Translations under genes and position numbers: made by a program
Part shown: piece by piece, positions 22,691-32,640 of the stretch
How positions within the stretch are numbered: the first letter of the stretch is position 1
Layout: every line of letters begins with the position of its first letter
Assembly (NCBI GenBank): GCA_021234155.1
Contig: JAJEKV010000008.1
Span: 16,902,006 to 16,966,005, forward strand
Origin: Isoetes taiwanensis
Taxonomy: Eukaryota; Streptophyta; Lycopodiopsida; Isoetales; Isoetaceae
Length of the DNA: 64,000 nt
Reading direction: 5' to 3'
Notes under the pieces: generated by a model
Seen by the model: only the letters and a program-made list of their open reading frames with translations
What the model was told of the DNA's origin: nothing
Databases searched by the model: none

Positions 22691-22904
22691 TACATGACCC
22701 TCCTGGCGATACTGAGCTTGACTCTCACTATTGCTACAGTGAATTAATCAATATCTTTGCTACAATATTTTCTCTTAACCATTGAATAATTCATGTTGTA
22801 GAAATTATTGCATTGCAAAGATTCATAAATATAAAGGGAGTTGTATCATCTAGACATTGTACTATCTAACTTTCTTATCAGTGGCATTTGAGCCGGGTTC
22901 AAAA

Positions 22905-23815
22905 ATGTCTAGCAGGTTTGGGGCATCTCTTCTATCTGGAATTAAAGTCTATGAAGGTGGTCCTGGATTTCAGATATGGAAAGAGCAAATGAAAAATGTT
23001 CTAGAAAATGAAAATCTATGGGATTTGGTGCAGGATTCTTATGAATCTTCAAGTGTTGTTGCAGGAAGAAGGGAGAGTAGCTCTTCTGACACAAATGCAA
23101 CAGGGACTACTGTAAGTAGTGGTGGAAATGAAAATGCTAGGGTCAAAGAGGCATATGCCATTTTGACAAGTAAAGTTGGAGCATCCATTTTGCTCAAAGT
23201 GAAAGGAAAAGCTAAAACACTTTGAAGAAAAATCATCTTCTCAGATTGATATTCTAGACAAATCCCTTAGGAAACTAAGGCTTAAAGATGATGATGATCT
23301 TACTAAGTTTTTTTCAAAGTTTGACAATATAATAGCAGATCTGGAGGGTGCAGGAATGGTTCTAACTGATCAACAGAAGCTTCTTCATATAGCTAGGGCT
23401 GTGGAGGGGAACAAACAGCTAGCTATATTAATTAGAAATGTAGCAAAAACCAGAGAGGCAGCTGAAGATATGATTAGAACAGAGTTCGAGCAGAATAAAG
23501 TACTATCTGATGACTATGAGGACAACGTTGAAGTGTTGTATACTGGCAAGGGAAAATATAAAGGGAACAGCTCCAACACATCAAAGGAAAGAAGACAAGT
23601 TGGACCCTGTTATCACTGCAAGGAGCATGGACATTTAAAGGCAGATTGTCCTAAGTTAAGGGAAGTAGAGTGCTATAACTGTGGAGGGAAGGGACACTTT
23701 GCAAATAGGTGTTCTAGCAATAGAGGAGGATGGGGGAAAAGCAACAGAGGGAGAGCCTCATTTAGAGGTCAAGGAAAAAGCCATGGGAAACAAAATGCCA
23801 TAGTCAACTTTCTTT
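22905..23815 (+). pseudogene. element E gag, copy P
   Basis: Starts at the ATG at 22,905 (MSSRFGASLLSGIKVYEGG, FQIWKEQMKNVLENENLWDL). The frame ends at 23,225, where about 25-30 bases are missing relative to element C: no counterpart of KEMWEYLIK before HFE..SSSQID. It resumes as SSSQIDILDKSLRKL... to two zinc knuckles, CYHCKEHGHLKADC (near 23,610) and CYNCGGKGHFANRC (near 23,675), and an RG-rich tail. The missing bases are also absent in copy Q, so that deletion is probably real. Confidence 0.85.
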
Positions 23816-23836
23816 GAAGAAACCAAGAAGAGTCGA

Positions 23837-24070
23837 GTGAAGAAGATGAGGATCTTTGAGGTAAGAAATAATGATATTTTGACTATTTCAAAAGGGGAAT
23901 ATAATGATCTAAATGATATGTTAATATTAGATAGTGGAGCAGAAAAAACAGTGATTGGATCAACAAAGTTGTTCAAGCAAGAAAATGAAGAAAGGACAGG
24001 ATACATCAAGCTTGGAACTGTTCGATTTGCAAGGGAAGGCTGTGGTTTACGAAGATCCAACACTAGTTAG
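23837..24070 (+). pseudogene. element E protease region, copy P
   Basis: LILDSGAEKTVIGSTKLF carries the aspartic-protease DSGA motif (about 23,930-23,945), which would cut the Gag-Pol polyprotein. Just upstream the P copy reads CTTTCTTTGAAGAAACC where Q reads CTTTGCTGAAGAAACT, shifting P out of frame at two GCTG/CTG sites. The Q copy (42,982-43,542) is cleaner here. Confidence 0.8.
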
Positions 24071-24100
24071 AAATTTAATTTTAGTTAGCCGTTAGTAGAC

Positions 24101-24949
24101 ATGGGCTATCTGATCATTTTTTTGACAAAATTGAATGTAATCGTGCTATTTGAAAATAAAGTAAAGTTTCTTGGAGTGGGGAATTTTTTTGGCATGAATA
24201 TTAATGATTTGCCTAATGTTAATGCAATCATTGTTCCTGATATAAATATTTGGCATCAGAGACTTTGCCATACGATTAAGGTTAAGAAGTAAAGAATAAA
24301 AAAATATTGAGATCATGATTAAACAGGGAATGATTAAATGACAACTTTAAAAGCAAAGAAGAAAAAAATATGTTTTGGTTGCATGATGGGAAGCACTCCA
24401 GTTTACCATTTAAAAAATCAAACAAAAGAGCAATGGGAGTTCTGGATATTATACACACAGATTTATATGGACCTCTCAATGTGAGGAGTATGTCTGGAAA
24501 AAGATATTATTACATTTATTGACGATTTCAGTAGAAGAACCAAATGTGTATGTTTAAGAAGGAAAAATGAGGCCTTTGAGGCATTCAAAATGTTTTCTGC
24601 AGAAGCAGAGCTCGAAACTGGAAGGAAAATTAAATGCATACGCTCTAACAGGGAGGTGAATACCTATCAGGTGAATTTAAAAGATATTGCAAAGCTAAAG
24701 GGATTAAGAGGCAGCTCACTTGTAGATTTTCTCCACAACAAAATGGAGTTGCAGAGAGAAAAAATAGAACAATTCTTAATGTTGTTCGAGCAATGTTGGA
24801 ACATTCAGGATTACCTAATATTTTATGGGAGGAAGCTATAAGAACAGCAGTAGAAGTCCAAAATATGCTACCTTAAACAAGCATTAATTGAGCAATGCCT
24901 GAGATGCTTTGGTCAGGAAGAAAACCAGACTTTAACAAACTGAAAGTCT
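24101..24949 (+). pseudogene. element E integrase N-terminal two-thirds, copy P
   Basis: Contains NIWHQRLCHT (pre-integrase HHCC start), CFGCMMG, IIHTDLYGPLNV (first Asp of DDE), FIDDFSRRTKCV, a SD(R)GGEYLSGEF-like second block and QQNGVAERKNRT with the catalytic Glu. It ends at PDFNKLK, where element C is inserted at AGTCT. Frames change at about 24,290, 24,345, 24,520 and 24,650. The change at about 24,510 (TATTACATTTATTGACG) is shared by all four copies of this stretch. Confidence 0.82.
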
Positions 24950-25089
24950 TGAAGTTTATCATGTAATAATTGTTTGATGGAAATTCATCTAATAATTCTG
25001 CAAGCTCTAGCCTATGAGAAGCAGTGGCAGTAGGTTATAAGTCATACAAGCATTCATGAGAAGCAGTGGCAGTGAATGCAAGTGAATAG
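24950..25089 (+). repeat. element C 5' LTR remnant
   Basis: TGAAGTTTATCATGTAATAATTG to GCAAGTGAATAG matches the first 140 bp of the 3' LTR (34,563-34,704). After GTGAATAG the two diverge completely. Repeated at 26,489-26,628 by the local duplication. Confidence 0.85.
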
Positions 25090-25904
25090 CTGTGACGGGA
25101 CTGGCCAGTTAGCCTCTCGATAACTGGAGATCCCATCGATCCCTACTGTTGGATCTATTTAACCATTGGAACTCAGGAAATTGATACATGCATACTTAGG
25201 TAAAGAATTTAATCTTTATACATGCTCTAAGGTCCCAGTAAATAAGTTGCCATTGCCGAGCAAAACCCCACACAACAACCAAAGTTTTTTAAATAATTAT
25301 AGCTTCAAGTCGACATATAACAATAATGGTAATAATAATCAAGTATATTATATAGCAATCCACACACTTCTACTCTCACCTTTCCGAAGCTTGGCTACTC
25401 TCCGGAGCATCTCGCACCTCTGCTTACACCATCAACCACGGGGTTAGTTAATCTAGAACACAACTTAGCCTTACCGTAGCCTCGCCCCTGCAATCCAAGT
25501 TACTAATCCAACAAGCATGACCATTGCACTTAATTCACATATATGATAATCATGCAATCATAGCATCAACATTGCAACCAATATTCCTCTAGGTCTGAAA
25601 GCAAGGTCAACTTGGCGATCGTGGGCGATGACATAGAGGCGGGGTAACCACGCAGGTACACACCCATCCACGCCAAGGCCCAAAGATTGGAGGACCACTT
25701 AATCTGTGCAAGACGTTGTACCATACGGTACCAACGCCCGATGTTCCAATAATAGCATTTACATAGCACTGTGCAAAAACCGTGAGTCTAGACCATCACA
25801 CCTAGACTCTGGCCCCAGAGGTCTATATCAAAGAATTACACCATAGATAAATTCTTACAATTCATTAACATCGTAACACATGCCTTAACAAGCTCAAAGA
25901 AGAA

Positions 25905-26488
25905 AATATATGTTTTGGTTGCATGATGGGGAAGCACTCCAGGTTACCATTTAAAAAATCAAACAAAAGAGCAATGGGAGTTCTGGATATTATACACACA
26001 GATTTATGTGGACCTCTCAATGTGAGGAGTATGTCTGGAAAAAGATATTATTACATTTATTGACGATTTCAGTAGAAGAACCAAATGTGTATGTTTAAGA
26101 AGGAAAAGTGAGGCCTTTGAGGCATTCAAAATGTTTTCTGCAGAAGCAGAGCTCGAAACTGGAAGGAAAATTAAATGCATACGCTCTGACAGGGGAGGTG
26201 AATACCTATCAGGTGAATTTAAAAGATATTGCAAAGCTAAAGGGATTAAGAGGCAGCTCACTTGTAGATTTCCTCCACAACAAAATGGAGTTGCAGAGAG
26301 AAAAAATAGAACAATTCTTAATGTTGTTCGAGCAATGTTGGAACATTCAGGATTACCTAATATTTTATGGGAGGAAGCTGTAAGAACAGCAGTAGACCAA
26401 AATATGCTACCTTAAACAAGCATTAATGGAGCAATGCCTGAGATGCTTTGGTCAGGAAGAAAACCAGACTTTAACAAACTGAAAGTCT
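25905..26488 (+). pseudogene. second copy of E integrase core fragment
   Basis: Repeats 24,365-24,949: CMMGKHSRLPFKKSNKRAMGVLDIIHTDLCGP, IDDFSRRTKCVCLRRKSEAFEAFKMF, then a longer open frame at 26,131-26,415 covering ETGRKIKCIRSDRGGEYLSGEF and PPQQNGVAERKNRTILNVVRAML. Here the second catalytic Asp (SDRGGEY) and the Glu are in one frame. It is a dead fragment, produced by the 1.54-kb duplication. Confidence 0.82.
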
Positions 26489-27901
26489 TGAAGTTTATCA
26501 TGTAATAATTGTTTGATGGAAATTCATCTAATACTTCTGCAAGCTCTAGCCTATGAGAAGCAAAGGCGATGGGTTTATAAGTCATACAAGCATTCATGAG
26601 AAGCAAAGGCGGTGAATGCAAGTGAATAGTCAGGATGGACCGGCCGCTTAGCCTCTCAGAATCGGAGATCCCATCGATCCCTACCGTTGGATCTATTTAA
26701 CTCTTGGAACTCAGGAAATTGATACATGCATACTTAGGTAAAGAATTTAATCTTTATACATGCTCTAAGGCCCAGTAAATAACTTGCCATTGCCGAGCAA
26801 AACCCCACACAACAACCAAAGTTTTTAAAAATAATTATAGCTTCAAGTCGACATATAACAATAATGGTAATAATAATCAAGTATATTATATAGCAATCCA
26901 CACACTTCTACTCTCGCCTTTCCGAAGCTTGGCTACTCTCCGGAGCATCTCGCACCTCTGCTTACACCATCAACCACGGGGTTAGTCACACGGACTAAGT
27001 GGGGATCGGGAATCTAGGACATGTCTAGCATCAACAATACAAATCATTAATCTAGAACACAACTTAGCCTTACCGTAGCCTCGCCCCTGCAATCCAAGTT
27101 ACTAATCCAACAAGCATGACCATTGCACTTAATTACAACAAAGAGAACCACATATATGATAACCATGCAATCATAGCATCAACATTGCAACCAATACTCC
27201 TCTGGGTCTGAGCAAGGTCAACTCGGCTGATCAGGCCAGTGACATAGAGGCGGGGTAACCACGTGTGTACACACCCATCCACGCTGCGTCCAGCATTGGA
27301 GGACCACTTAACTGTGCAAGACGTTGTACCATACGGTACCAACGCCCGATGTTCCAATAATAGCATTTACATAGCACTGTGCAAAAACCGTGAGTCTAGA
27401 CCATCGCACCTAGACTTCGGCCCCAGAGGTCTATATCAAAGAATTACACCATAGATAAATTCTTACAATTCATTAGCATCGTAACACATGCCTTAACAAG
27501 CTCAACGTCAATTAAATTCCATAAGACACACTTTACGTAGCAATAAAAGTCCAATCATGACTCACTAATTATTATCGCCTCAATAATGCAATATGCAACC
27601 ATCGCCATTTAAATAAAAGATAAACATCTGCCACTTTTCAAAGATTCACTAACAACAGGGTTACTAGCTATATTTAAGTCTTTAATAATGTTTAATCTAC
27701 GGCATTCTAACTATCGTTATGCTTCCGTTACCAATTTCCTCCATACAATATAGAAACAGGGTCGCCATTTTTATTTGGCGTGTATTATTGTGTCGACACG
27801 TGTCTACTCCCTACGTCACGGAATGGAAGTTGGGTCTTCCAATTCCGTTCAACTGGTTCATCCGGTTACCATAGTCTTTTAAGTCCAGTTTTTTTGGTTA
27901 A

Positions 27902-28096
27902 CACTATACAAAAATAGGCAGAAATGGCACAAAAGTGACGTTTATGCTCCGCTTTTTTATGGAGCAGAAACGTCACTTTTGTGCCATTTATGACGCTTGT
28001 GCTCTCCAAATGACACAAGAGTGACATTTATGCTCCGTAAAAAGGCAGAGCATAAACGTCACTTTTGTGCCATTTCTACCTATTTTTGTAGTAGTG
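27902..28096. mobile_element. 195-bp CACTA-type MITE, copy P
   Basis: Starts CACTATACAAAAATAGG and ends with the reverse complement of CACTACTACAAAAATAGG. Inverted similarity continues through AGAAATGGCACAAAAGTGACG. It is flanked by TAA on both sides (27,899-27,901 and 28,097-28,099), the 3-bp target duplication of CACTA (En/Spm) elements. Internal GTGACGTTTATGCTCCG motifs repeat in both orientations and could fold. No coding capacity. Confidence 0.85.
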
Positions 28097-29528
28097 TAAC
28101 AATACTATGTTTTGTCTCTTTTTATGTTTCTTTAGAAAGAACAGTCGTAGCCATAGCTTGCAAAACCGTGTCTTTTTGCTGCAAAACAAACAGAAGGAGC
28201 TTAAGTCCAAACACGGAAGGCATAACAAAAACGAACACAGAAGGTGTAACAAAAATGGAAGCACAGAAGAAGCTTTGTGCTTTTCTATCTGTGATTTTTT
28301 TCCCTGGCAGAAGCACAGAGGCAATTAAAGAATCTTATCGCCATAGCTTCTGATTTTAGCCTTTGGTTTTCGCCTTTTAGTGCTTTCCGGAATGGGTTTT
28401 TTGTGATGCAAACAGATATAAAAATACCTTACCGATAAATGAAGCAACTCTTTAAATCAACACTAAATCTTACTCTTCTGGTGTAAAAACATCTGTCTTG
28501 AGCTATAATCTTCCCACATCGCTTTGAGCCACTGAATCAAATGTCTCAAATCCGAAGCTAAGCTCTGCATTCGCACCCAAGCTTTGCCAAAATGACCACG
28601 ACCTGCTCTTTTTTGTGGATTTGCTGATTCTGCTCCAAGGGTCTTTAAACATCACTGAATCTGCATCAAAAATCTATTACTTTATAATACATAGCTAGAA
28701 GCACAAGGAGATGCCATTGCCATAGCTTTGTAGGAGGTTGAAATGAGAAAGATGGAAAAAACAAAGAACGAAGCTTCTACAATGAGAAATTATGAAAATC
28801 CTGTGAGATTTTTATGAATATCTGCTGGTATCTGCCGGAAACGCTTGAATCGGCCGCCCTGTGAGCGCCATGCAACAAAGGAGAAGGGGAAAAAAATGGT
28901 TCCCCTGTTTCTATATTGATGGGGAAAGAAAAATGGTCCCCTTTTCTGGTGTGGGCGGTGACCCACTCCCGGCTATCGCCGGTCGTGGGACCCCACCGTC
29001 CACACCGGAAAAGGGTCCCATTTTCCTTTTCCCCATACATAACACCCGTGCTTTGTATTTTACCCCTCTTTAGTTTAACTAATTCCAAAGGCTTTTTTAA
29101 TAAATAACTAGCTAACTTATTAGGCTACCCATGTCGTATTCTTAAATAACTTATATCCATCGGCATACCCCTCCTTAACTTAGCCCTTAATCTTAAATAA
29201 ATCCCAGCCAAACTCCTTGCTCCAACTAACCCCTGACATATTAATTTAACCTGTAGCCTTATTTTTTAATTCTTAACCTAACCTTACTATTACCTTACTA
29301 ACTAAAAACTAACTGTTAACATTTTTGTCTGCCTTTTAACCTAACGCGGCGCTTAACAGAAACGCTGACCTCGCGCGGCACGGGATTTGGCCTCCAGTGT
29401 TGCAGATCCCAACAAGGATCACCATGATGTCAGTGACAGGCAGAATCTCGGGTAGTTACACCACTTCCCGGGCTTATGAGACATAACAAACTTTCCTGTT
29501 TTAGTAGTAGCCGTTCACTATCTCGTCA

Positions 29529-29537
29529 TATATAAAT
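29529..29537 (+). promoter_or_regulatory. TATA box of element D LTR
   Basis: TATATAAAT, about 130 bp before the LTR end and primer site, the expected position for the LTR promoter that starts the genomic RNA. Copy Q has the same box at 48,912-48,920. Confidence 0.6.
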
Positions 29538-29666
29538 GGATAGAGAACCGTAGTTCATCTCAAGCTTTTTGCAAGTTTTTCATTGAGCGTCTCATGATTA
29601 CCTTCCAAACAGACATTTTTCTTGATCCTTCATCAATAGACAATTGCATTCTTCTTGTTTCACAAA

Positions 29667-29680
29667 GGTTATGGGCCCAC
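29667..29680 (+). other. element D primer binding site, half-tRNA type
   Basis: GGTTATGGGCCCAC follows the LTR end. From knowledge of plant initiator tRNA-Met, its anticodon stem-loop reads GUGGGCCCAUAACC, so these 14 bases are its exact complement. This resembles Drosophila copia and yeast Ty5, which prime from an internal half-molecule of initiator tRNA-Met, rather than the 3'-end TGGTATCAGAGC site used by element A. Confidence 0.65.
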
Positions 29681-29792
29681 ACTCCATCCAATCCGCTTAA
29701 AAAGATATTGTTTTGCAGTTCGCTTCACTCTCCGCTTCATTATCTACTCCTTTGCAAATTCCTATTTCTCATCTCTTCCTCTCCTTGAAACC

Positions 29793-30235
29793 ATGGAGTC
29801 CATTTTCAACACTGCTTCTTCTGAATGGCGATTGATGCCCCGTTTTGATGGCAAAGACTATCAGATGTGGAGGTGGAGACTCAGAATGATCCTGGAAGAC
29901 AAGGATCTTTGGGAGATTACCTTAGCACCTCACATCACCGATGTTCCCACCGCACCGGCAACATTGAGATTGTTCTCAATGATGAGAACCCCGTTCTTCT
30001 TGAAAAAGATCGTAAGGCTAGATTGGCAATTTGCACTAGCCTGGGCGATACTCCTGCACGATTGATCAAAGGGGCCATCAGTGCTCATGAGATGCTAGTG
30101 ATTCTGGATAATCACTATGCTTCCAAGACAAATGAAAACCGCCTTGCTCTTCTCACAAGGGCTTTGTATGACCTCCATCTTTCTCAAGGAGGAGATGTCA
30201 CAAGCCACATATGTCGCATGAAATCCATTCGGTGA
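29793..30235 (+). pseudogene. element D gag, truncated, copy P
   Basis: Starts at ATG 29,793 (MESIFNTASSEWRLMPRFDGKDY.MW), with RMILEDKDLWEI and LTR..YDLHLSQGGDVTSHICRMKSI, a copia gag of a different family from A, C and E. The frame changes near 29,965. The gene stops abruptly at about 30,230, where element C's leader begins. D's remaining gag, pol and 3' LTR are absent, lost in a deletion that also removed C's primer site and most of C's 5' LTR. Confidence 0.8.
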
Positions 30236-30241
30236 TTCAAG

Positions 30242-30543
30242 ATGTCAACTAGATTTGGTGCCAATTTGCCGGCAACTATTGAAGTATTTAAAGGCGTCTA
30301 CGTGTTTTCAAATTTGGAAGGAAGGAATCAAGTCGGGCTTTGAGTTTGAAAATCTTTGGGGTTTAATTGATGGCAAGAAAATTGCCATGGCCACCTCAAA
30401 TCTCCCTACAGAGCCCGGGAATGTAAGTACTAATCCGTGAGGTGGTCCAACAAATGAAAGTGCAAGTGCAAGCTTCGTGGTGTTTCAACCGGCACTGGTG
30501 GAAGGTATAGTCCCCATTTGCTCAAACAGATGCCACAAAAATA
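30242..30543 (+). pseudogene. element C gag start, copy P (frameshifted)
   Basis: ATG at 30,242: MSTRFGANLPATIEVFKG, then damage where copy Q reads GATACAGG (GDTGFQIWKEG). A second frame reads FQIWKEGIKSGFEFENLWGLIDG. Breaks at about 30,300, 30,440 and 30,480 all fall at sites where Q keeps CAG or CTG. The frame then joins the long open frame at 30,544. Confidence 0.8.
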
Positions 30544-32640
30544 ATGGAGGCCCAAGCCATTATCGTGAGCAAGGTTGGAACTGCTTTGAAGTTGAAACTA
30601 AGAGGTAAGCAACCAAAAGAGATGTGGGAATATTTGATTAAGCACTTTGAAATTAAAAGTTCTTCTCAAATAGATGTTTTAGAAAAGCAACTTAGAAGAC
30701 TTAAATTGTTTGAGAAAGATAATATTACTGAGTTTATGGAAAAATTTGAGTCCATAGTTGCAGACTTGGAAGGTGCAGGTTCTATTCTGAATGATCAAAA
30801 TCAAATCTTGTACTTGGCCAAGTCAGTTTCTCATAACACTCATTTAGCTACATTAATTAGGAATGTGGCTACTAGTAAGGAGCATGCTGTAAAGATGATC
30901 CAAACTGAATTTGAACAAACTCGAAGGGGATTTGATGATGAAGAACAGTCTCCAGAAGTGTTATATAGTGGAAAAATCAAAAGAGGTGGAAGTACCTCAA
31001 AAATGAGTAAGGATAAAATATGGCCATGCTTTAAATGCAATCAGTATGGCCATCTGAAAGCCAACTGTACATTTGAAGGCAAAGTGTTCAGATGCTTTAA
31101 CTGTGATGGTAAAGGACATCTAGCTTCAGAGTGTCCAAGTCCTAAATCTTCATCTGGAAAAGGCAGAGGTCGTGCCAGAGGTGGAGGCAGGGGGAGAGGA
31201 AGGAGTCAGCCAAGCTTGAATTTGGTCAAAGAAGAAGAAACTGAAGAAGCAAGCTGTGGAGATGAGATATTTGAGGTAAAATGTAATCATATCTCGAATA
31301 AAGTTCTTGCTTCAAAATCTATGCATGACAATTTTTGTGTGATAGATTCAGGAGCAGAAAAAAGTGTAGTTTTCAAGCCAAGTCTGCTACAAGATTGTGT
31401 GAAGAAAGATGGGCATGTACAGCTAGGAGATGGTGGAGTTCAGCAAGTTAAGGATGCTGGTGTTCTAGAACTCTTTGATTTGAATGGGAAACCTGTAAAA
31501 CTCAGAGATGTATTGTGTGTGCCTGGTTTAGTGAGAAATCTAATTTCAGTAAGCCAACTTGTTGATCTTGGATACAAAGTTGTATTTGAGAAACTAGAAT
31601 GTACGATATTTCAAGATAATGAAATTAAGTTTGTTGGCAGACGTGTTGGTAATTTGTTTGGATTTCATTACAAACATATTCCATGTCTTAACTCCATTGA
31701 ATGTGCATCCAAACAAATCTGGCACAACAGACTTGGGCATACAAATTTCAAGAATCTTGATATATTAGAAAGGAAAGGCTTGATCACCATGTCTGCAAAT
31801 AAAGAAGAGAACATTTGTGCTGGATGTATGCTTGGGAAACAAGCTAGACAAGCCTTTAAGAAGTCACCTCACAGGTCAAAAAGAATATTGGAGTTAGTTC
31901 ACACAGATTTGTGTGGACCTATAAATGTAACTAGTATATCTGGATACAAGTATTTTATGACATTTATAGATGATTTCAGTAGAAGAACTAACTGTTATCT
32001 ATTGAAATCAAAAGATCAAGCTCTAGATGCTCTTAAAATCTTTGTGGCTGAAGTAGAGCTAGAAACAGGAGCCAAGATCAAACGTATTAGATCTGACAGT
32101 AGTGGTGAATATCTGTCAGATGAATTTAAATGGTTTTGTGCTTCCAGAGGTATTAAAAGGCAGCTTACTTGTAGATATTCTCCACAGCTGAATGGAGTAG
32201 CTGAAAGGAAAAATAGAACATTACTAAATGCTGTAAGATCTATGTTGAAATACTCAGGACTGCCAAATTTTTTGTGGGATGAGGCATTGAAAACAGTTGT
32301 GTTGATCCAAAACAGGTTACCTTCTGTGAGCATCAATGGAGCCATACCTGAAATGCTATGGTCTGGTAAAACTCCATCTTTTGATAAATTTAAAACTTAT
32401 GGGTGTTTGGCCTTTGCACAGGTTCCAGAAGAAATAAGAAAAAAGCTTGATGATCGATCCTATATCTGCTATCTGGTAGGTTATGATGCAAATTCTAAAG
32501 GATATAGGTCGTATAATCCAGCCCAGAGAAAAGTCATTGTTAGTAGAGATGTGGTATTCTCTGAAAACCAGTTCTATAAAACCATTCCAAAAGTAACACT
32601 TCAAATGACATGGAGACTACACATAATCAAGCAAGGGTAG
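30544..32640 (+). CDS. element C Gag-Pol, uninterrupted 698-codon part
   Basis: This is the longest open frame in the window. By residue it contains the gag core (KEMWEYLIKHFE..) and two CCHC knuckles at 162-175 (CFKCNQYGHLKANC) and 184-197 (CFNCDGKGHLASEC). An RG-rich linker follows, then the protease DSGA at 268-271. The integrase zinc site is H394/H399-C425/C428 (WHNRLGH, CAGC). The catalytic D455, D518 and E554 show the canonical D-D-35-E spacing. The frame then runs through YGCLAFAQVP and KVIVSRDVVFSE. It ends at 32,640 because of frame changes also present in copy Q; the polyprotein continues in other frames to RT and RNase H. The listed ATG is internal: the true gag start is at 30,242. 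Non-functional as a whole, but this part looks intact. Confidence 0.92.
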   Translation: MEAQAIIVSKVGTALKLKLRGKQPKEMWEYLIKHFEIKSSSQIDVLEKQLRRLKLFEKDNITEFMEKFESIVADLEGAGSILNDQNQILYLAKSVSHNTHLATLIRNVATSKEHAVKMIQTEFEQTRRGFDDEEQSPEVLYSGKIKRGGSTSKMSKDKIWPCFKCNQYGHLKANCTFEGKVFRCFNCDGKGHLASECPSPKSSSGKGRGRARGGGRGRGRSQPSLNLVKEEETEEASCGDEIFEVKCNHISNKVLASKSMHDNFCVIDSGAEKSVVFKPSLLQDCVKKDGHVQLGDGGVQQVKDAGVLELFDLNGKPVKLRDVLCVPGLVRNLISVSQLVDLGYKVVFEKLECTIFQDNEIKFVGRRVGNLFGFHYKHIPCLNSIECASKQIWHNRLGHTNFKNLDILERKGLITMSANKEENICAGCMLGKQARQAFKKSPHRSKRILELVHTDLCGPINVTSISGYKYFMTFIDDFSRRTNCYLLKSKDQALDALKIFVAEVELETGAKIKRIRSDSSGEYLSDEFKWFCASRGIKRQLTCRYSPQLNGVAERKNRTLLNAVRSMLKYSGLPNFLWDEALKTVVLIQNRLPSVSINGAIPEMLWSGKTPSFDKFKTYGCLAFAQVPEEIRKKLDDRSYICYLVGYDANSKGYRSYNPAQRKVIVSRDVVFSENQFYKTIPKVTLQMTWRLHIIKQG

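Larger units (their letters stand above)
19636..22714 (-). mobile_element. LINE F (APE-type non-LTR retrotransposon), copy P
   Basis: Inserted antisense in E's 5' LTR: the LTR reads TTTGTAAGA on the left and AGCTTGACT on the right, contiguous in the 3' LTR. On the minus strand from right to left come endonuclease, linker, reverse transcriptase, a C-terminal domain with a Cys/His motif, and a 3' end at TTTTAACGTCCACGGAG (19,662-19,678, complement) followed by a (CTTC)n tail. The 5' end is truncated within the endonuclease. There is no clear target duplication. It is absent from E's 3' LTR, so it arrived after E. Confidence 0.88.
19182..22880 (+). repeat. element E 5' LTR, split by LINE F
   Basis: Pieces 19,182-19,635 and 22,715-22,880 join to about 620 bp that match the intact 3' LTR at 58,834-59,453. 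A TATA box, TATAAATA, lies at 19,531-19,538. The LTR ends CTTATCA, followed by GTGGCATTTGAGC, a weak match to the TGGTATCAGAGC initiator-tRNA primer site. Confidence 0.9.
24355..27505. repeat. local tandem duplication, two ~1.54-1.61 kb units (copy P)
   Basis: Unit 1 is 24,355-25,895; unit 2 is 25,896-27,505. Each holds the end of E's integrase, the target AGTCT, the first about 140 bp of C's 5' LTR, then foreign non-coding sequence. The junction (AAGCTCAAAGAAGAAAA) joins foreign sequence back to integrase at a CAA microhomology. Unit 2 has about 60 extra bases near 26,985-27,045 (CACACGGACTAAGTGGGG...). The same structure is at 43,804-46,900. Confidence 0.9.
25090..29662. other. foreign sequence inside C's 5' LTR; right end is a copia LTR (element D)
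   Basis: Apart from the duplicated integrase/LTR block (25,896-26,628) and the CACTA MITE, this stretch has no recognisable coding region. Its right end is an LTR end: TATA box TATATAAAT at 29,529-29,537, a short leader, ..CTTCTTGTTTCA at 29,662 and then a primer site. The left border at 25,090 lacks a clear TG start, so I cannot say how much belongs to element D's LTR. Overlapping frames at 27,997-28,353 and 28,777-29,107 look like chance. Confidence 0.55.

Noticed and set aside
25091-25100. TGTGACGGGACTG as the start of element D's LTR
   Set aside because: The three other copies of this border read differently (TCAGGATGG, TCGGTGGACGG, TCAGTGGACGG), so the TG start exists only in one damaged copy.
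27997-28353. 118-codon frame and its antisense partner over the CACTA MITE edge and downstream
   Set aside because: It overlaps the MITE, is open on several frames of both strands at once, is low complexity and has no domain; broken in copy Q.
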